A DNA stretch of 64,000 bases from Candidatus Rokuibacteriota bacterium (GTDB lineage: Bacteria > Methylomirabilota > Methylomirabilia > Rokubacteriales > CSP1-6), in contig JAHFDN010000006.1 in assembly GCA_023248995.1 (NCBI GenBank), positions 1 to 64,000 on the forward strand. Reading direction: 5' to 3'. The notes below the pieces were generated by a model that was not told the DNA's origin, made no database searches, and was given only the letters and a program-made list of their open reading frames with translations. This document shows, one piece after another, positions 26,654 to 35,449 of this stretch; the first letter of the stretch is position 1, and the number at the start of each line of letters is the position of its first letter. The position numbers and the translations under genes are program-made.

Positions 26654-27145
26654 ATGGGCATCGGCGCTGAGGAATTCCGACACGTCCTCAGCCATTTCGC
26701 CAGCGGCGTGACGGTGGTGACCACCTGGGACGAGGACCAGCGTCCCACGGGTCTCACCGTCAGCGCGTTCGCCTCGGTTTCCCTGGATCCCCCGCTGGTG
26801 CTGGTCTGCGTGGAGCAGCGCGCCCACTGCTACCCGGCGCTCCGCGCGCACGGTCGCTTCGCCGTCAACGTCTTGGCCGCCGAGCACGAGGCCGTCTCCC
26901 GGCGGTTCGCCCTCTCCGAACCCGAAAAGTTCCAGGCGCACGCCTACCGCGCGGGCCCGCTCGGGCTACCGCTCCTGCCCGGGGCGCTGGCGCACCTCGA
27001 GTGCCGGACCGTTCACGCCTACCCGGGCGGCGACCACACCATCTTCGTCGGCGAGGTCGAGAGCGCCAGCGCCCGGCCGGGGGAGCCGCTTCTCTATTTC
27101 CGCGGGGGCTACGTGCCCTCGCCCTCGCCACCGCCTTCGCCCTGA
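26654..27145 (+). CDS. Flavin reductase-like FMN-binding protein
   Basis: A 163-residue protein of the HpaC/flavin-reductase family. The FMN-binding core is SGVTVVTTWDEDQRPTGLTV near residue 15 and the conserved VSLDPPLVLVCVEQRA near residue 40. It ends in YFRGGYVP with a Pro-rich tail. It probably supplies reduced flavin to a monooxygenase not in this window. The start at 26654 fits the domain boundary. It is followed by a DegT aminotransferase 15 bp downstream; the functional link is unclear. Confidence 0.86.
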   Translation: MGIGAEEFRHVLSHFASGVTVVTTWDEDQRPTGLTVSAFASVSLDPPLVLVCVEQRAHCYPALRAHGRFAVNVLAAEHEAVSRRFALSEPEKFQAHAYRAGPLGLPLLPGALAHLECRTVHAYPGGDHTIFVGEVESASARPGEPLLYFRGGYVPSPSPPPSP

Positions 27146-27160
27146 AGGAGGCTCCGATCC

Positions 27161-28240
27161 ATGACGATTCCGCTCTCACGCCCCCCGCTGGACGACGAGA
27201 TCAAGGGGGCGGTGTTGGCCGCGATGGATTCCCGCCAGTACATCCTCGGCCCGGAGTGCCGGGCGTTCGAGGCGGAGTTCGCGCAGTACGTAGGCGCCCG
27301 GCACGCCGTGCTCACCTCCTCGGGGACGGCCGCCCTCTGGATGGTGCTCAAGGCCTTTGGCGTCAAGGCGGGCGACGAGGTCCTCGTTCCCGCGCACACG
27401 GCATTCCCGACCGTGGAGGCCATCTGCTTCGGGGAGGCGACCCCCGTCTTCGTGGACGTGGACGACTCCTACACCCTGGACCCGGCCGACGCCGCCGCCA
27501 AGATCACCCCGCGGACCGTCGGCATCGTCCCGGTCCACATCTACGGCCATCCCGCGAACCTGAGCCAGCTGCAAGAGCTAACCTCCCGCTTCGGCCTCTG
27601 GCTCCTGGAGGACTGCTGCCAGGCGCACGGGGCTTCGTTCAAGGGGAAGAAGGTCGGCGCCTTCGGCCGGGCCGGCGCCTTTTCGTTCTACCCGTCGAAG
27701 AACCTGACCGTCATGGGGGACGGCGGCATTCTCGTGACCGACGACGACGAGGTCGCCGCCCGCTGCCGCCGGGTGCGGGACCACGGGCGCTTGAATAAAG
27801 ACGTCCACGCCGAGATCGGCTTCAACCTCCGCTTCAACGAGATCCAGGCGGCGGTCGGCCGGGTCCTCCTCCGGCGCCTCGACGCGATGAACGACCGACG
27901 CCGGCAGCTGGCCGCCCGATACGGCGAGCGCCTGAAGGGCCTCCCGCTCACGCTCCCCGTCGAGCAGCCGGGCGCCCGCCATGTGTTCCACCTCTACGTC
28001 ATCCGGACCGACCGCCGGGAGGCACTGGCCCAGTTCCTCAAGGCGGCCGGGGTGCAGACGGGAATCCACTACCCCGTCCCGTGTCACCGTCAGCCGGCGG
28101 TGGAACACCTGAGCGCTCCGGCGCTCCCGCGGACGGAGCGGATCGTCCGAGAGATCCTGAGCCTCCCGATCTCCGCCGGCCACACCGACGGGGAGATTGA
28201 CGAGGTCGCGGCCCACGTGAGGGAGTTCTTTCGCGCGTGA
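27161..28240 (+). CDS. DegT/DnrJ/EryC1/StrS aminotransferase
   Basis: A 359-residue PLP enzyme that typically aminates nucleotide-activated keto-sugars. The N-terminal IPLSRPPLDDEIKGAVLAAM is typical. The PLP contact is HAVLTSSGTAALWMVL near residue 48. The Schiff-base Lys is in FSFYPSKNLTVMGDGG near residue 185, and HIYGHPANL and EDCCQAHGA are conserved. With the following glycosyltransferase and MsbA-type exporter, it suggests surface-polysaccharide or lipid-linked sugar synthesis. Confidence 0.9.
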   Translation: MTIPLSRPPLDDEIKGAVLAAMDSRQYILGPECRAFEAEFAQYVGARHAVLTSSGTAALWMVLKAFGVKAGDEVLVPAHTAFPTVEAICFGEATPVFVDVDDSYTLDPADAAAKITPRTVGIVPVHIYGHPANLSQLQELTSRFGLWLLEDCCQAHGASFKGKKVGAFGRAGAFSFYPSKNLTVMGDGGILVTDDDEVAARCRRVRDHGRLNKDVHAEIGFNLRFNEIQAAVGRVLLRRLDAMNDRRRQLAARYGERLKGLPLTLPVEQPGARHVFHLYVIRTDRREALAQFLKAAGVQTGIHYPVPCHRQPAVEHLSAPALPRTERIVREILSLPISAGHTDGEIDEVAAHVREFFRA

Positions 28241-28260
28241 CCCTGGAGACGCTTCCGGAC

Positions 28261-28475
28261 GGGGCCGGCAGCGATCTGCCCGAGTGAGCACTTGCCGGAG
28301 GCGGGCGGGTCCCCACTGTGAGCGAGCGGGGAAGGGGAAACCGGACCGGAGGAGGACCGAACTCCTAGAAGCATCGGAGTCATCGGTGAGAGTCCGGAGG
28401 GGCATCCCCGCCCCGCGAGCCACAGAAGGGTGCCCGACGCAGGCTGGCGAGCGAGCGGCAGACGCTGCCGGCCCC
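28261..28475 (+). ncRNA. ssrS: Candidate 6S RNA (rod-like structured RNA)
   Basis: About 215 nt, non-coding, between two genes. A perfect 12-bp terminal stem pairs 28261-28272 with 28464-28475. Nested helices follow: 28275-80/28457-62, 28292-96/28446-50, 28302-06/28432-36, 28316-20/28421-25, 28326-31/28411-16 and 28341-46/28392-97, with apical hairpins at 28350-54/28362-66 and 28399-402/28406-09. This single-rod layout with unpaired central strands is that of 6S RNA. The words GCGGGC..GUCCCC on the 5' side and AAGGGU on the 3' side also resemble known 6S RNAs at the same points. 6S RNA binds housekeeping RNA polymerase. Identification is by eye and not certain. Confidence 0.6.
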
Positions 28476-28491
28476 AGAAGATACGCGCTAA

Positions 28492-29613
28492 ATGGCTGAG
28501 CCGCTCAGGATTCTCCAGATCTACCCCAAGGAGGACTATTTCACCGGAGCCGCGATCCAGCTCTGTGAGCTGAGTTTCGGGCTCCGAGCCCGCGGTCACC
28601 ACGTGGTCGTCGCGACCCGTCCGAGCGAGATCTGGGCGGCCAAGATGCGAGAGGCCGCCGTCCCCCATTACGCGCTCGCCATGTCCTCCGAGGTAGACCT
28701 CCGCTCGGTGCGCCGGCTTGTACGGATTCTCCGGACTCACCGAATCCAGGTAGTTCACGCGCAAAAAGGCAAGGCCCGAACCCTGGCGCTGATTGCGGGC
28801 CTCTTCGTCCGCATCCCCGTGCTCATCCTGAACCGCGGGGTGAGCTTCCCGCTCGACCCGTTCAACCGCCTCGGCTACACGACAAAACGCGTGACCGCCG
28901 TCGTGGCGGTCTGCGAGTCGATCAAGCGGAGCCTCGTGGCCGCCGGCGTGCCGGAAGGGAAGATCGAGGTGATCTACTCGGGGACCGACACCGACCGCTT
29001 CCACCCCGGCGTTGACGGCGGGACAATTCGGCAGGAACTGGGTCTCAAGCCAGACCAGTTCCTGATCACCCAGATCGGGATCCGGAGCTGGAGGGGAAAC
29101 GACGACGTCCTGGAAGCGATGCGGGCGGTGACCGCCCGAGCGCCGCGGGCGCACCTCCTCTTCGTCGGGGCGAACGAGCAAAAGGCGAAGATCCTGCGCG
29201 AGAAGGCCGAGGCGCGCGGAGTCGCCGACGCGACGTCAGTGTTCCTCGCCCGCGAGGACATTCCCGATATCCTGGCGGCCAGCGACTGCTGCGTCGATGC
29301 CTCCTACCAGGGGCTCGGGCTCACCGGCGCGTTGCGGGAAGCCCTTGCGGTAGAGACCCCGGTCATCGGCACCGACATCGAGGGGAACCCGGAGCTGATC
29401 GTCGAGGGCCAGACCGGGTTCCTGGTGCCGCCGCGCAACCCCGACGCCCTCGCCCGGGCGATTGTCCGGGTGATGGAGAACCCAGCCGCCGCGAAGGAGA
29501 TGGCGCGGGCCGGGCGGAAGCTGGTGGAGGCCCGGTTCTCCACCCGCGTGAAGGTGGAACGCACCGAGGCGCTCTACGCCCGGTTGCTGGCGAAATATGC
29601 TCCGATCGCCTAG
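28492..29613 (+). CDS. Glycosyltransferase family 4
   Basis: A 373-residue GT-B glycosyltransferase. The N-terminal domain has ILQIYPKEDYFTGAAIQLCE with the acceptor-side Gly region. The C-terminal nucleotide-sugar domain has VIYSGTDTDRF near residue 160 and the GT4 EX7E-type site in REALAVETPVIGTDIEGNPE near residue 280. No membrane helix. It sits between the DegT gene and msbA, so it is probably part of lipopolysaccharide or other glycolipid assembly. Donor and acceptor unknown. Confidence 0.9.
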   Translation: MAEPLRILQIYPKEDYFTGAAIQLCELSFGLRARGHHVVVATRPSEIWAAKMREAAVPHYALAMSSEVDLRSVRRLVRILRTHRIQVVHAQKGKARTLALIAGLFVRIPVLILNRGVSFPLDPFNRLGYTTKRVTAVVAVCESIKRSLVAAGVPEGKIEVIYSGTDTDRFHPGVDGGTIRQELGLKPDQFLITQIGIRSWRGNDDVLEAMRAVTARAPRAHLLFVGANEQKAKILREKAEARGVADATSVFLAREDIPDILAASDCCVDASYQGLGLTGALREALAVETPVIGTDIEGNPELIVEGQTGFLVPPRNPDALARAIVRVMENPAAAKEMARAGRKLVEARFSTRVKVERTEALYARLLAKYAPIA

Positions 29614-29642
29614 ATGTGGGAAAATGCTTCAACGTGAGCCAA

Positions 29643-31403
29643 ATGCCCATGCGCCCTAAGCCACACATCTACACCCGCCTCTGGCCCTACACCAGGCTGT
29701 ACATCGGGTGGCTGCTGATCGGCACGGTCCTGGCGCTGCTGGTCTCCGCGATGGACGGCGCCATTGCCTGGCTGGTGAAGCCGGCGATGGACGACATTTT
29801 CATCCGCCACGACATGCTGATGCTCAAGCTCCTGCCGTTGGCGCTCCTCGGCATCTACGTGCTCAAGGGGATCGGGCGGTACCTTCAGTCATACCTCATG
29901 GCGGCCGTCGGCGAGCGAATCATCGCCAAGCTCCGACGCGACCTCTACACGCACATCCAGGGCATGCCCCTATCGTTCTTCGCGGACCTTCACTCGGCGG
30001 AGCTGATGTCCCGCGTGATCGTGGACGTCGGGCGGCTGGCCCGGCTCTCCTCCCAGGTGCTGGTCATGGCGATCCGCCAGGTCGGCACGATCGTCGCGCT
30101 GGTGGTGGTCATGTTCGTGCGCGAGTGGATCCTCACCCTCGTCGCGCTGGTCGCGTTCCCGTTCGTCGCGGTCCTGGTCCGCATCATCGGCAAGAAGCTC
30201 TATAAGATCAACAAGCGGGCCCAGGAGAAGATCGCGGAGCTGAACGTCATCCTCCAGGAATCCTTCGCCGGCACCAAGATCGTCAAGGCGTTCGGGCGCG
30301 AGGATCACGAGCAGGAGCGCTTCGACCGGGTCAACCGCCGGCTCCTCGACCTGTCGTTGAAAGACGCGCGGGCCGACCTGATCACCGAGCCGCTCATGGA
30401 GATTCTGGGAGCGCTGGGGATCATGGGTGCCCTCTGGTACGGCGGCTACCAGGTGATCCAGGGGCACATGACGCCGGGGACCTTCTTCTCGTTCACCGCG
30501 GCCGTGATCATGCTCTACGGACCCGTTCGGCACCTCACGCGCATCGCCAACACGGTGCAGCAGTCCACCGGCTCCGTAGAGCGGGTCTTCGAGGTCCTCG
30601 ACATGCCGCCTGCAATCGTGGATCGGCCGGGAGCCATCCACCTGCCGGAGTTCCACGACCGCATCGAATTCGATCGGGTGTCCTTCCAATATTCAGGCGC
30701 CGAGGAGCCTGTCCTCAAGGAGATCTCGCTGACTGTCAGGCGGGGAGAGGTGGTGGCCTTCGTCGGGCTGAGCGGGGCCGGGAAGTCCACTCTCATGGAC
30801 CTCCTCCCCCGCTTCCACGATGTAACAAGCGGGCGGATCCTGATGGACGGGCACGACGTGCGCGACCTGACCATCGCCTCCCTCCGGGGGCAGATCGGTG
30901 TCGTCACCCAGGGCACGTTCCTTTTCAGCGATTCGATCTTCTACAACATTGCGTACGGGAAGCCGGGCGGGACGCCCGAAGAGGTGACGCGGGCGGCGAT
31001 GCTGGCCCACGCCCACGACTTCATCATCGCCACCCCGAACGGCTACGACAGCGAGGTGGGTGAGCGGGCCGTGAAACTTTCAGGCGGGCAGCGCCAGCGC
31101 CTCGCCATCGCGCGGGCGTTTCTGAAGGACCCATCCATCCTGATCCTCGACGAGGCCACATCAGACCTGGACGCGGAGAGCGAGTTCATCGTCCAGCAGG
31201 CCCTGACCGACCTGATGAAGGGCCGCACCGTCCTCGTCATCGCCCACCGGCTCTCCACGATCCGAAACGCCGACCGGATCTACGTCATCCACGACGGCCA
31301 GATCGCCGAGGTGGGTCGCCACGAGGAGCTCCTGGCGCGCAACGGGATTTACCAGCGGCTCTACGGGCTTCAGATCGACCCCAAGCGCGCCGACTCCCGC
31401 TGA
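29643..31403 (+). CDS. msbA: MsbA-type lipid A/glycolipid ABC exporter
   Basis: A 586-residue half-transporter: six membrane helices over residues ~15-300 and a C-terminal ATPase. The ATPase has Walker A GLSGAGKST near residue 380, signature KLSGGQRQRLAIARAF near residue 482, Walker B ILILDEATSDLD near residue 505 and the His switch IAHRLST. It flips lipid A-core or a related lipid in the inner membrane. The start is uncertain: ATG 29643 is preferred, but GTG 29616 in frame would add nine residues. It follows the glycosyltransferase by 29 bp or less, consistent with one envelope operon. Confidence 0.9.
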   Translation: MPMRPKPHIYTRLWPYTRLYIGWLLIGTVLALLVSAMDGAIAWLVKPAMDDIFIRHDMLMLKLLPLALLGIYVLKGIGRYLQSYLMAAVGERIIAKLRRDLYTHIQGMPLSFFADLHSAELMSRVIVDVGRLARLSSQVLVMAIRQVGTIVALVVVMFVREWILTLVALVAFPFVAVLVRIIGKKLYKINKRAQEKIAELNVILQESFAGTKIVKAFGREDHEQERFDRVNRRLLDLSLKDARADLITEPLMEILGALGIMGALWYGGYQVIQGHMTPGTFFSFTAAVIMLYGPVRHLTRIANTVQQSTGSVERVFEVLDMPPAIVDRPGAIHLPEFHDRIEFDRVSFQYSGAEEPVLKEISLTVRRGEVVAFVGLSGAGKSTLMDLLPRFHDVTSGRILMDGHDVRDLTIASLRGQIGVVTQGTFLFSDSIFYNIAYGKPGGTPEEVTRAAMLAHAHDFIIATPNGYDSEVGERAVKLSGGQRQRLAIARAFLKDPSILILDEATSDLDAESEFIVQQALTDLMKGRTVLVIAHRLSTIRNADRIYVIHDGQIAEVGRHEELLARNGIYQRLYGLQIDPKRADSR

Positions 31404-31480
31404 CTTTCCACGAACACGAATTGAAAATCCTCTGCGCGTGAGGCGGCCGGGCTCGCGCGGGGGCCGGGAGCGCGTGGGTG

Positions 31481-33205
31481 CTACGGCTCGCGGAAGCGGT
31501 TGACGATGGGCAGGCGCCAGTCCTTGCCGAAGGCGCGCGGGGTGATCTTGATGCCGATGGGGCCCTGGCGGCGCTTGTACTCGTTCCTGTCAACCATGGC
31601 GACCACCTTCTTCACTGTTGCCACATCGAACCCCTGCGCCGCGATCTCCTTCAGGCCTTTGTCCCCCTGCACGTACGCCTCCAGGATCTGGTCCAGCACC
31701 GGGTACGGGGGGAGCGTGTCCTGGTCAGTCTGATCCGGGCGGAGCTCCGCCGACGGCGGCCGCTCGAAGACGCTCTCCGGGATCAGGGTCCGCCCGGCGC
31801 GCTCGTTCACGTGCCGGGCCAGGCGGTAGACCATCGTCTTCGGCACGTCCTTGATCACCGCGAAGCCGCCCGCCATGTCGCCGTAGAGGGTGCAGTAGCC
31901 CACGCCGATCTCGCTCTTGTTGCCGGTCGTCAGGACCAGCCAGCCGAACTTGTTCGAGAGCGCCATGAGGAGCGTGCCGCGGATCCGCGCCTGGATGTTT
32001 TCTTCAGTGACGTCCTCCTTCAGCCCCTTGAACGGCCGGGCGAGCGCCCGCTTGAACGCCCGGAAGACCGTCGTGATGGGGAGCGTGAGGAACTCGATCC
32101 CGAGGCTCTTCGCCAGGCGCTTGGCGTCGGCCCGCGTGCCGCGGGAGGAGTACGGGGACGGCATCGTCACACCGGCCACGTTCTCCGATCCCAGGGCCTC
32201 GCAGGCGATGGCGGCCACGAGCGAGGAGTCGATCCCGCCGGAGAGGCCGACCACCACCCGCTTGAACCCGTTCTTCCTGACGTAGTCGCGGGTGCCGAGG
32301 AGGAGCGCCTGGTAGATCTCGGCGACGGGCTCGAGGATCCGGACCTCGCGCGCCGGCAACGGCGGCCGGGCCGACGGCTGAAGCGCCGAGAGTTCGATCC
32401 GGGGGACCCGCTCGGGAGCCTTGAGCTTTTCCTTCCGGCGGCGCGAGTCGTGCAGCCGCGCCCGGAAGACCTCGTCGAGGTCAACGTCTGCGACCAACAG
32501 GTCCTCCTCGAAGGCCTTCCCGCGGGCGACGCACTCCCCCTTCTCGTTGAAGATGAAGCTCTGGCCGTCGAAGACCAGCTCGTCCTGGCCGCCCACGGTG
32601 TTGACGTAGGCGAGGCAGACCAGGTCGTCGGCCGCGCGGGTGGCCAGCATCTTCTCCCGGACGTGGCCCTTGCCGGCGTGGTAGGGCGAGCCGTTGATCG
32701 TCACCACCAGCTCGGCGCCCGCCAGAGCCTGGGCGGTGGCGGGGCCGGCGGGGTACCAGATGTCCTCGCAGATGTTGGGGGCGACAACCAACTCGCCCAG
32801 CGCGAAGACCGGCGCCTCGGTGCCGGCCTGGAAGTAGCGGTTCTCGTCGAAGACGCCGTAGTTCGGGAGGTACTGCTTGTGGTACACGCCCGCGAGGCGG
32901 CCGTCATGGAGCACCGCCGCGGCGTTGAAGATGTCGTCCTTCTTATCCACGAACCCAACAACCGCCGTGAGACCGCGGGAGCCCTTCGTGACAGCCTCGA
33001 GGGCTCTCAGATTTGCCTCAATGAAGGCGGGCTTGAAGAGGAGGTCCTCGGGCGGGTAACCGGTCAGCACCAGCTCGGGGAAGGCCACGATGTCGCAGCC
33101 GAGCGCGCGCGCGCGATCTAGCCAGTCCAGGACCAGGCGGACGTTCCCCTCGAGGTCGCCCACCGTCGGGTTTACCTGGGCCAGGCCGATCCTGAGCTGC
33201 CTCAT
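31481..33205 (-). CDS. nadE: Glutamine-dependent NAD+ synthetase
   Basis: A 574-residue bifunctional enzyme making NAD from deamido-NAD with glutamine nitrogen. The N-terminal nitrilase-type glutaminase has its Glu in VAFPELVLTGYPPEDLL near residue 43, Lys in YHKQYLPNYG near residue 112, and Cys in NICEDIW near residue 147. The C-terminal synthetase has the PP-loop VVGLSGGIDSSLVAAIA near residue 300 and TTGNKSEIGVGYCTLYGD. The length fits the fused form. It is convergent with msbA. Confidence 0.96.
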   Translation of the reverse strand: MRQLRIGLAQVNPTVGDLEGNVRLVLDWLDRARALGCDIVAFPELVLTGYPPEDLLFKPAFIEANLRALEAVTKGSRGLTAVVGFVDKKDDIFNAAAVLHDGRLAGVYHKQYLPNYGVFDENRYFQAGTEAPVFALGELVVAPNICEDIWYPAGPATAQALAGAELVVTINGSPYHAGKGHVREKMLATRAADDLVCLAYVNTVGGQDELVFDGQSFIFNEKGECVARGKAFEEDLLVADVDLDEVFRARLHDSRRRKEKLKAPERVPRIELSALQPSARPPLPAREVRILEPVAEIYQALLLGTRDYVRKNGFKRVVVGLSGGIDSSLVAAIACEALGSENVAGVTMPSPYSSRGTRADAKRLAKSLGIEFLTLPITTVFRAFKRALARPFKGLKEDVTEENIQARIRGTLLMALSNKFGWLVLTTGNKSEIGVGYCTLYGDMAGGFAVIKDVPKTMVYRLARHVNERAGRTLIPESVFERPPSAELRPDQTDQDTLPPYPVLDQILEAYVQGDKGLKEIAAQGFDVATVKKVVAMVDRNEYKRRQGPIGIKITPRAFGKDWRLPIVNRFREP

Positions 33206-33284
33206 GCCCTGTCTCTCCCCGCCCCTATTCTAAACCGGCGCCCCGGCCAAGCGCGCGGAATTGCCGGACCCCCCTCCCCGCCGC

Positions 33285-33307
33285 TTGACAGCCGCCGGAA
33301 CGGCGGC
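33285..33307 (+). promoter_or_regulatory. TTGACA with perfect 7-bp palindrome upstream of zinc-ribbon gene
   Basis: TTGACA (33285-33290) is a consensus -35. The next 17 bp (33291-33307) form a perfect inverted repeat, GCCGCCG-GAA-CGGCGGC, exactly where a promoter spacer would be. No good -10 follows; CACCCT is weak and close to the ribosome site. It could be an operator or a chance GC palindrome. Confidence 0.3.
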
Positions 33308-33321
33308 CACCCTGAAGGCGT

Positions 33322-33504
33322 ATGGCGAAGGTTCCCTGGCTCCCTTCGGAAGTCCCCAAGGGCGAAACGCCGGAGCGGTGTCCCCACTGCAGCCGGCCCG
33401 CCATGATCCGGTGGACGCTCCGCCGAGACGCCCAGCGGCGGGTCTTCCGCACCTGGGTGTGCGCGGAGTGCCAGCACCTGGAAGAGCGCGAAGAGCCTGA
33501 ATAG
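33322..33504 (+). CDS. Small zinc-ribbon protein
   Basis: A 60-residue protein with two CxxC knuckles, CPHC at 20-23 and CAEC at 47-50, separated by a basic strand ([15 protein letters not shown]). This is a rubredoxin/zinc-ribbon-like fold with no wider domain. The Trp/Arg-rich middle suggests nucleic-acid or protein binding. It has an AAGG ribosome site and lies 40 bp before arsM in the same direction, so they may be co-transcribed. Function unknown. Confidence 0.68.
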   Translation: MAKVPWLPSEVPKGETPERCPHCSRPAMIRWTLRRDAQRRVFRTWVCAECQHLEEREEPE

Positions 33505-33544
33505 GGCCATGTCCCGTGGTAGAGTGAGCGGAGGAGGAGCCGCG

Positions 33545-34375
33545 ATGAACCCCGACGACCTCAAGGCGACGATCCAGGACAAGTACGGCCGCGCTGCGAA
33601 ACGGGCGCAAGAAGGCGCCGGCTGCTGCGGCAGCGCCTCCGGCGGGGGCGTGATCACGCGCGACCTCTACGTGACCGACGAGCTCACCGGCCTGCCGCCC
33701 GAAGCCGTCGCCGCCTCGCTCGGGTGCGGCAACCCCACGACGCTCGCCGTGCTCAAGCCCGGCGAGGTGGTGCTCGATCTGGGCTCGGGCGGCGGCATTG
33801 ACGTCCTCCTCTCGGCCAGGCGCGTGGGGCCGTCGGGCAAGGCTTACGGCCTCGACATGACCGACGAGATGCTGGCCCTGGCGCGCGAGAACCAGCGGAA
33901 GGCCGGCGTCGAGAACGTCGAGTTCCTCAAGGGAGAAATCGAGAAGATCCCCCTCCCCGACCGCTCGGTGGACGTCGTCATCTCGAACTGCGTCATCAAC
34001 CTCTCGGGGAACAAGGATCGGGTCCTGGCCGAGGCCTTTCGCGTCCTCCGCCCCGGCGGCCGCTTCGCCGTCTCGGACATCGTGGCGCGCGGGGAGCTGC
34101 CCGCCGTGATCCGCCGGAGTTTGGAAGCGTGGGCCGGCTGCGTGGCCGGGGCCCTCACCGAAGACGAGTACCGGGAGAAGCTGGCCCGAGTGGGGTTCAG
34201 CCGGATCGCGGTCGAGCCGACCCGGATCTACCGGCTCGAAGACGCCGGAGAGCTGCTCGCCCAGTACAAGGACCTCCTCGCGGCCGGAACACTCGAGGGC
34301 GCGAGCCTCGATGAGCTCATCGCCGAGACCGACGGCAAGCTCATGAGCGCCTTCGTCAGGGCGGTCAAGCCCTAG
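33545..34375 (+). CDS. arsM: Arsenite S-adenosylmethionine methyltransferase
   Basis: A 276-residue enzyme that methylates As(III). The Rossmann SAM site is [18 protein letters not shown] near residue 75. Three cysteines expected for As(III) binding can be seen: LGCGNP near residue 61, ISNCVINLS near residue 148 and [10 protein letters not shown] near residue 198. GAGCCGS near residue 28 is also typical of bacterial ArsM. ATG 33545 follows GGAGGAG. No arsR is adjacent, so regulation is not visible. The gene converges on the LOG gene with a 4-nt overlap. Confidence 0.93.
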   Translation: MNPDDLKATIQDKYGRAAKRAQEGAGCCGSASGGGVITRDLYVTDELTGLPPEAVAASLGCGNPTTLAVLKPGEVVLDLGSGGGIDVLLSARRVGPSGKAYGLDMTDEMLALARENQRKAGVENVEFLKGEIEKIPLPDRSVDVVISNCVINLSGNKDRVLAEAFRVLRPGGRFAVSDIVARGELPAVIRRSLEAWAGCVAGALTEDEYREKLARVGFSRIAVEPTRIYRLEDAGELLAQYKDLLAAGTLEGASLDELIAETDGKLMSAFVRAVKP

Positions 34376-35403
34376 GAGCGGTTCAGGAAGTCGATCAGCT
34401 GGCGCAGCCGGCCGTAGCTCGACCGGTTGAACGGCAGGACGAGGCGGGGCAACTGGGGAAACTCGTCCGCCTCGGCGGGAAGCGGGCCGGGGACCATCTC
34501 GGCGGGACCCTTCAGGATGTCATCGAACTCCCGCTGGAGCGCGGCCAGAGCCTCGGGCGAGAGCGACTGGTGGAGCCGCAGGACCAGCTGCTCGCCGACC
34601 ACCCGCTGGGAGTGGAACACGCGGTAGAAGCCGAGGGTCTCCCGCGCCGCCTCCTCGACGCTGTCCGTCACGCGGTAGAGCTGGACGTCCTCGGCCGAGA
34701 TCAGCCCGTGATCGACCATCCGCTCCCGAACGAAGCCGGCCCAGGCCTTCCAGTAGTCCCCACCGGGAGCATCAAGCAGGATCACCGGGATCAGCCTGGT
34801 CTTCCCCGTCTGGATCAGCGTCAATACCTCGAACGCCTCGTCGCACGTGCCGAACCCGCCGGGGAGATAGCAGACGGCCGCCGACTCCTTGAGCAGGAAG
34901 AGCTTGCGCGTGAAGAAGTACTTGAACGTGATCAGCTTGGGATCGTCCGCGATCCAGGGGTTCGCTTCCTGCTCGAAGGGGAGCCGGATGTTGAGCCCGA
35001 AGCTCTTCTCCCGCCCGGCACCCTCCTGGGCCCCGCCCATCACGCCGCTCCCGGCCCCCGTCACGACCATCCAGCCCGCCTCCACCAGCCGGCGGCCGAA
35101 GGCGTACGCCTGGAGCGACAACGGGTGGTCGGCCGGCGTCCGCGACGAGCCGAAGACGGTCACCTTCGGCGTCGCCCGGAACGGGGCGAACACCTTGAAG
35201 GCGTACCGGAGCTCCTTCAGAGCGGAGTTGGCGATCTTCAGGTCGCCGCTGTCGGCGCCGTCCTCGAACATCTTGAGGACGGTGGTGAGCATCTGCGAGT
35301 AGTACGACCAGGTCTCCGCGGGGATCTGGAGCCCTTCGAGGACCGCGTCGAGCTCTCGGTTGGCCTCGGCGGAATGGAGCTGGTACTTCCTGTCGTTCGC
35401 CAT
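34372..35403 (-). CDS. LOG family (TIGR00730-like) nucleoside monophosphate phosphoribohydrolase
   Basis: A 343-residue Rossmann protein with the signature [21 protein letters not shown]-type motif near residue 184, and the upstream [16 protein letters not shown] near residue 115. Classical LOG proteins are about 190 residues and release cytokinin-like bases from 5'-monophosphates. This long form carries extra N- and C-terminal helical regions, as in PpnN-like nucleotidases. No cytokinin context is present, so a purine nucleotide salvage role is more likely. Confidence 0.87.
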   Translation of the reverse strand: MANDRKYQLHSAEANRELDAVLEGLQIPAETWSYYSQMLTTVLKMFEDGADSGDLKIANSALKELRYAFKVFAPFRATPKVTVFGSSRTPADHPLSLQAYAFGRRLVEAGWMVVTGAGSGVMGGAQEGAGREKSFGLNIRLPFEQEANPWIADDPKLITFKYFFTRKLFLLKESAAVCYLPGGFGTCDEAFEVLTLIQTGKTRLIPVILLDAPGGDYWKAWAGFVRERMVDHGLISAEDVQLYRVTDSVEEAARETLGFYRVFHSQRVVGEQLVLRLHQSLSPEALAALQREFDDILKGPAEMVPGPLPAEADEFPQLPRLVLPFNRSSYGRLRQLIDFLNRS

Positions 35404-35449
35404 GGCTCCAGTATAGAGACGAGCGCGGGACGCAGCAACCTTTAGAAGA

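Noticed and set aside
28261-28475. Cobalamin riboswitch
   Set aside because: Words like GGTGAGAGTCCGG and ACTGTGAGC are present, but in the wrong order, and the next gene is a glycosyltransferase. The nested rod fold fits 6S RNA better.
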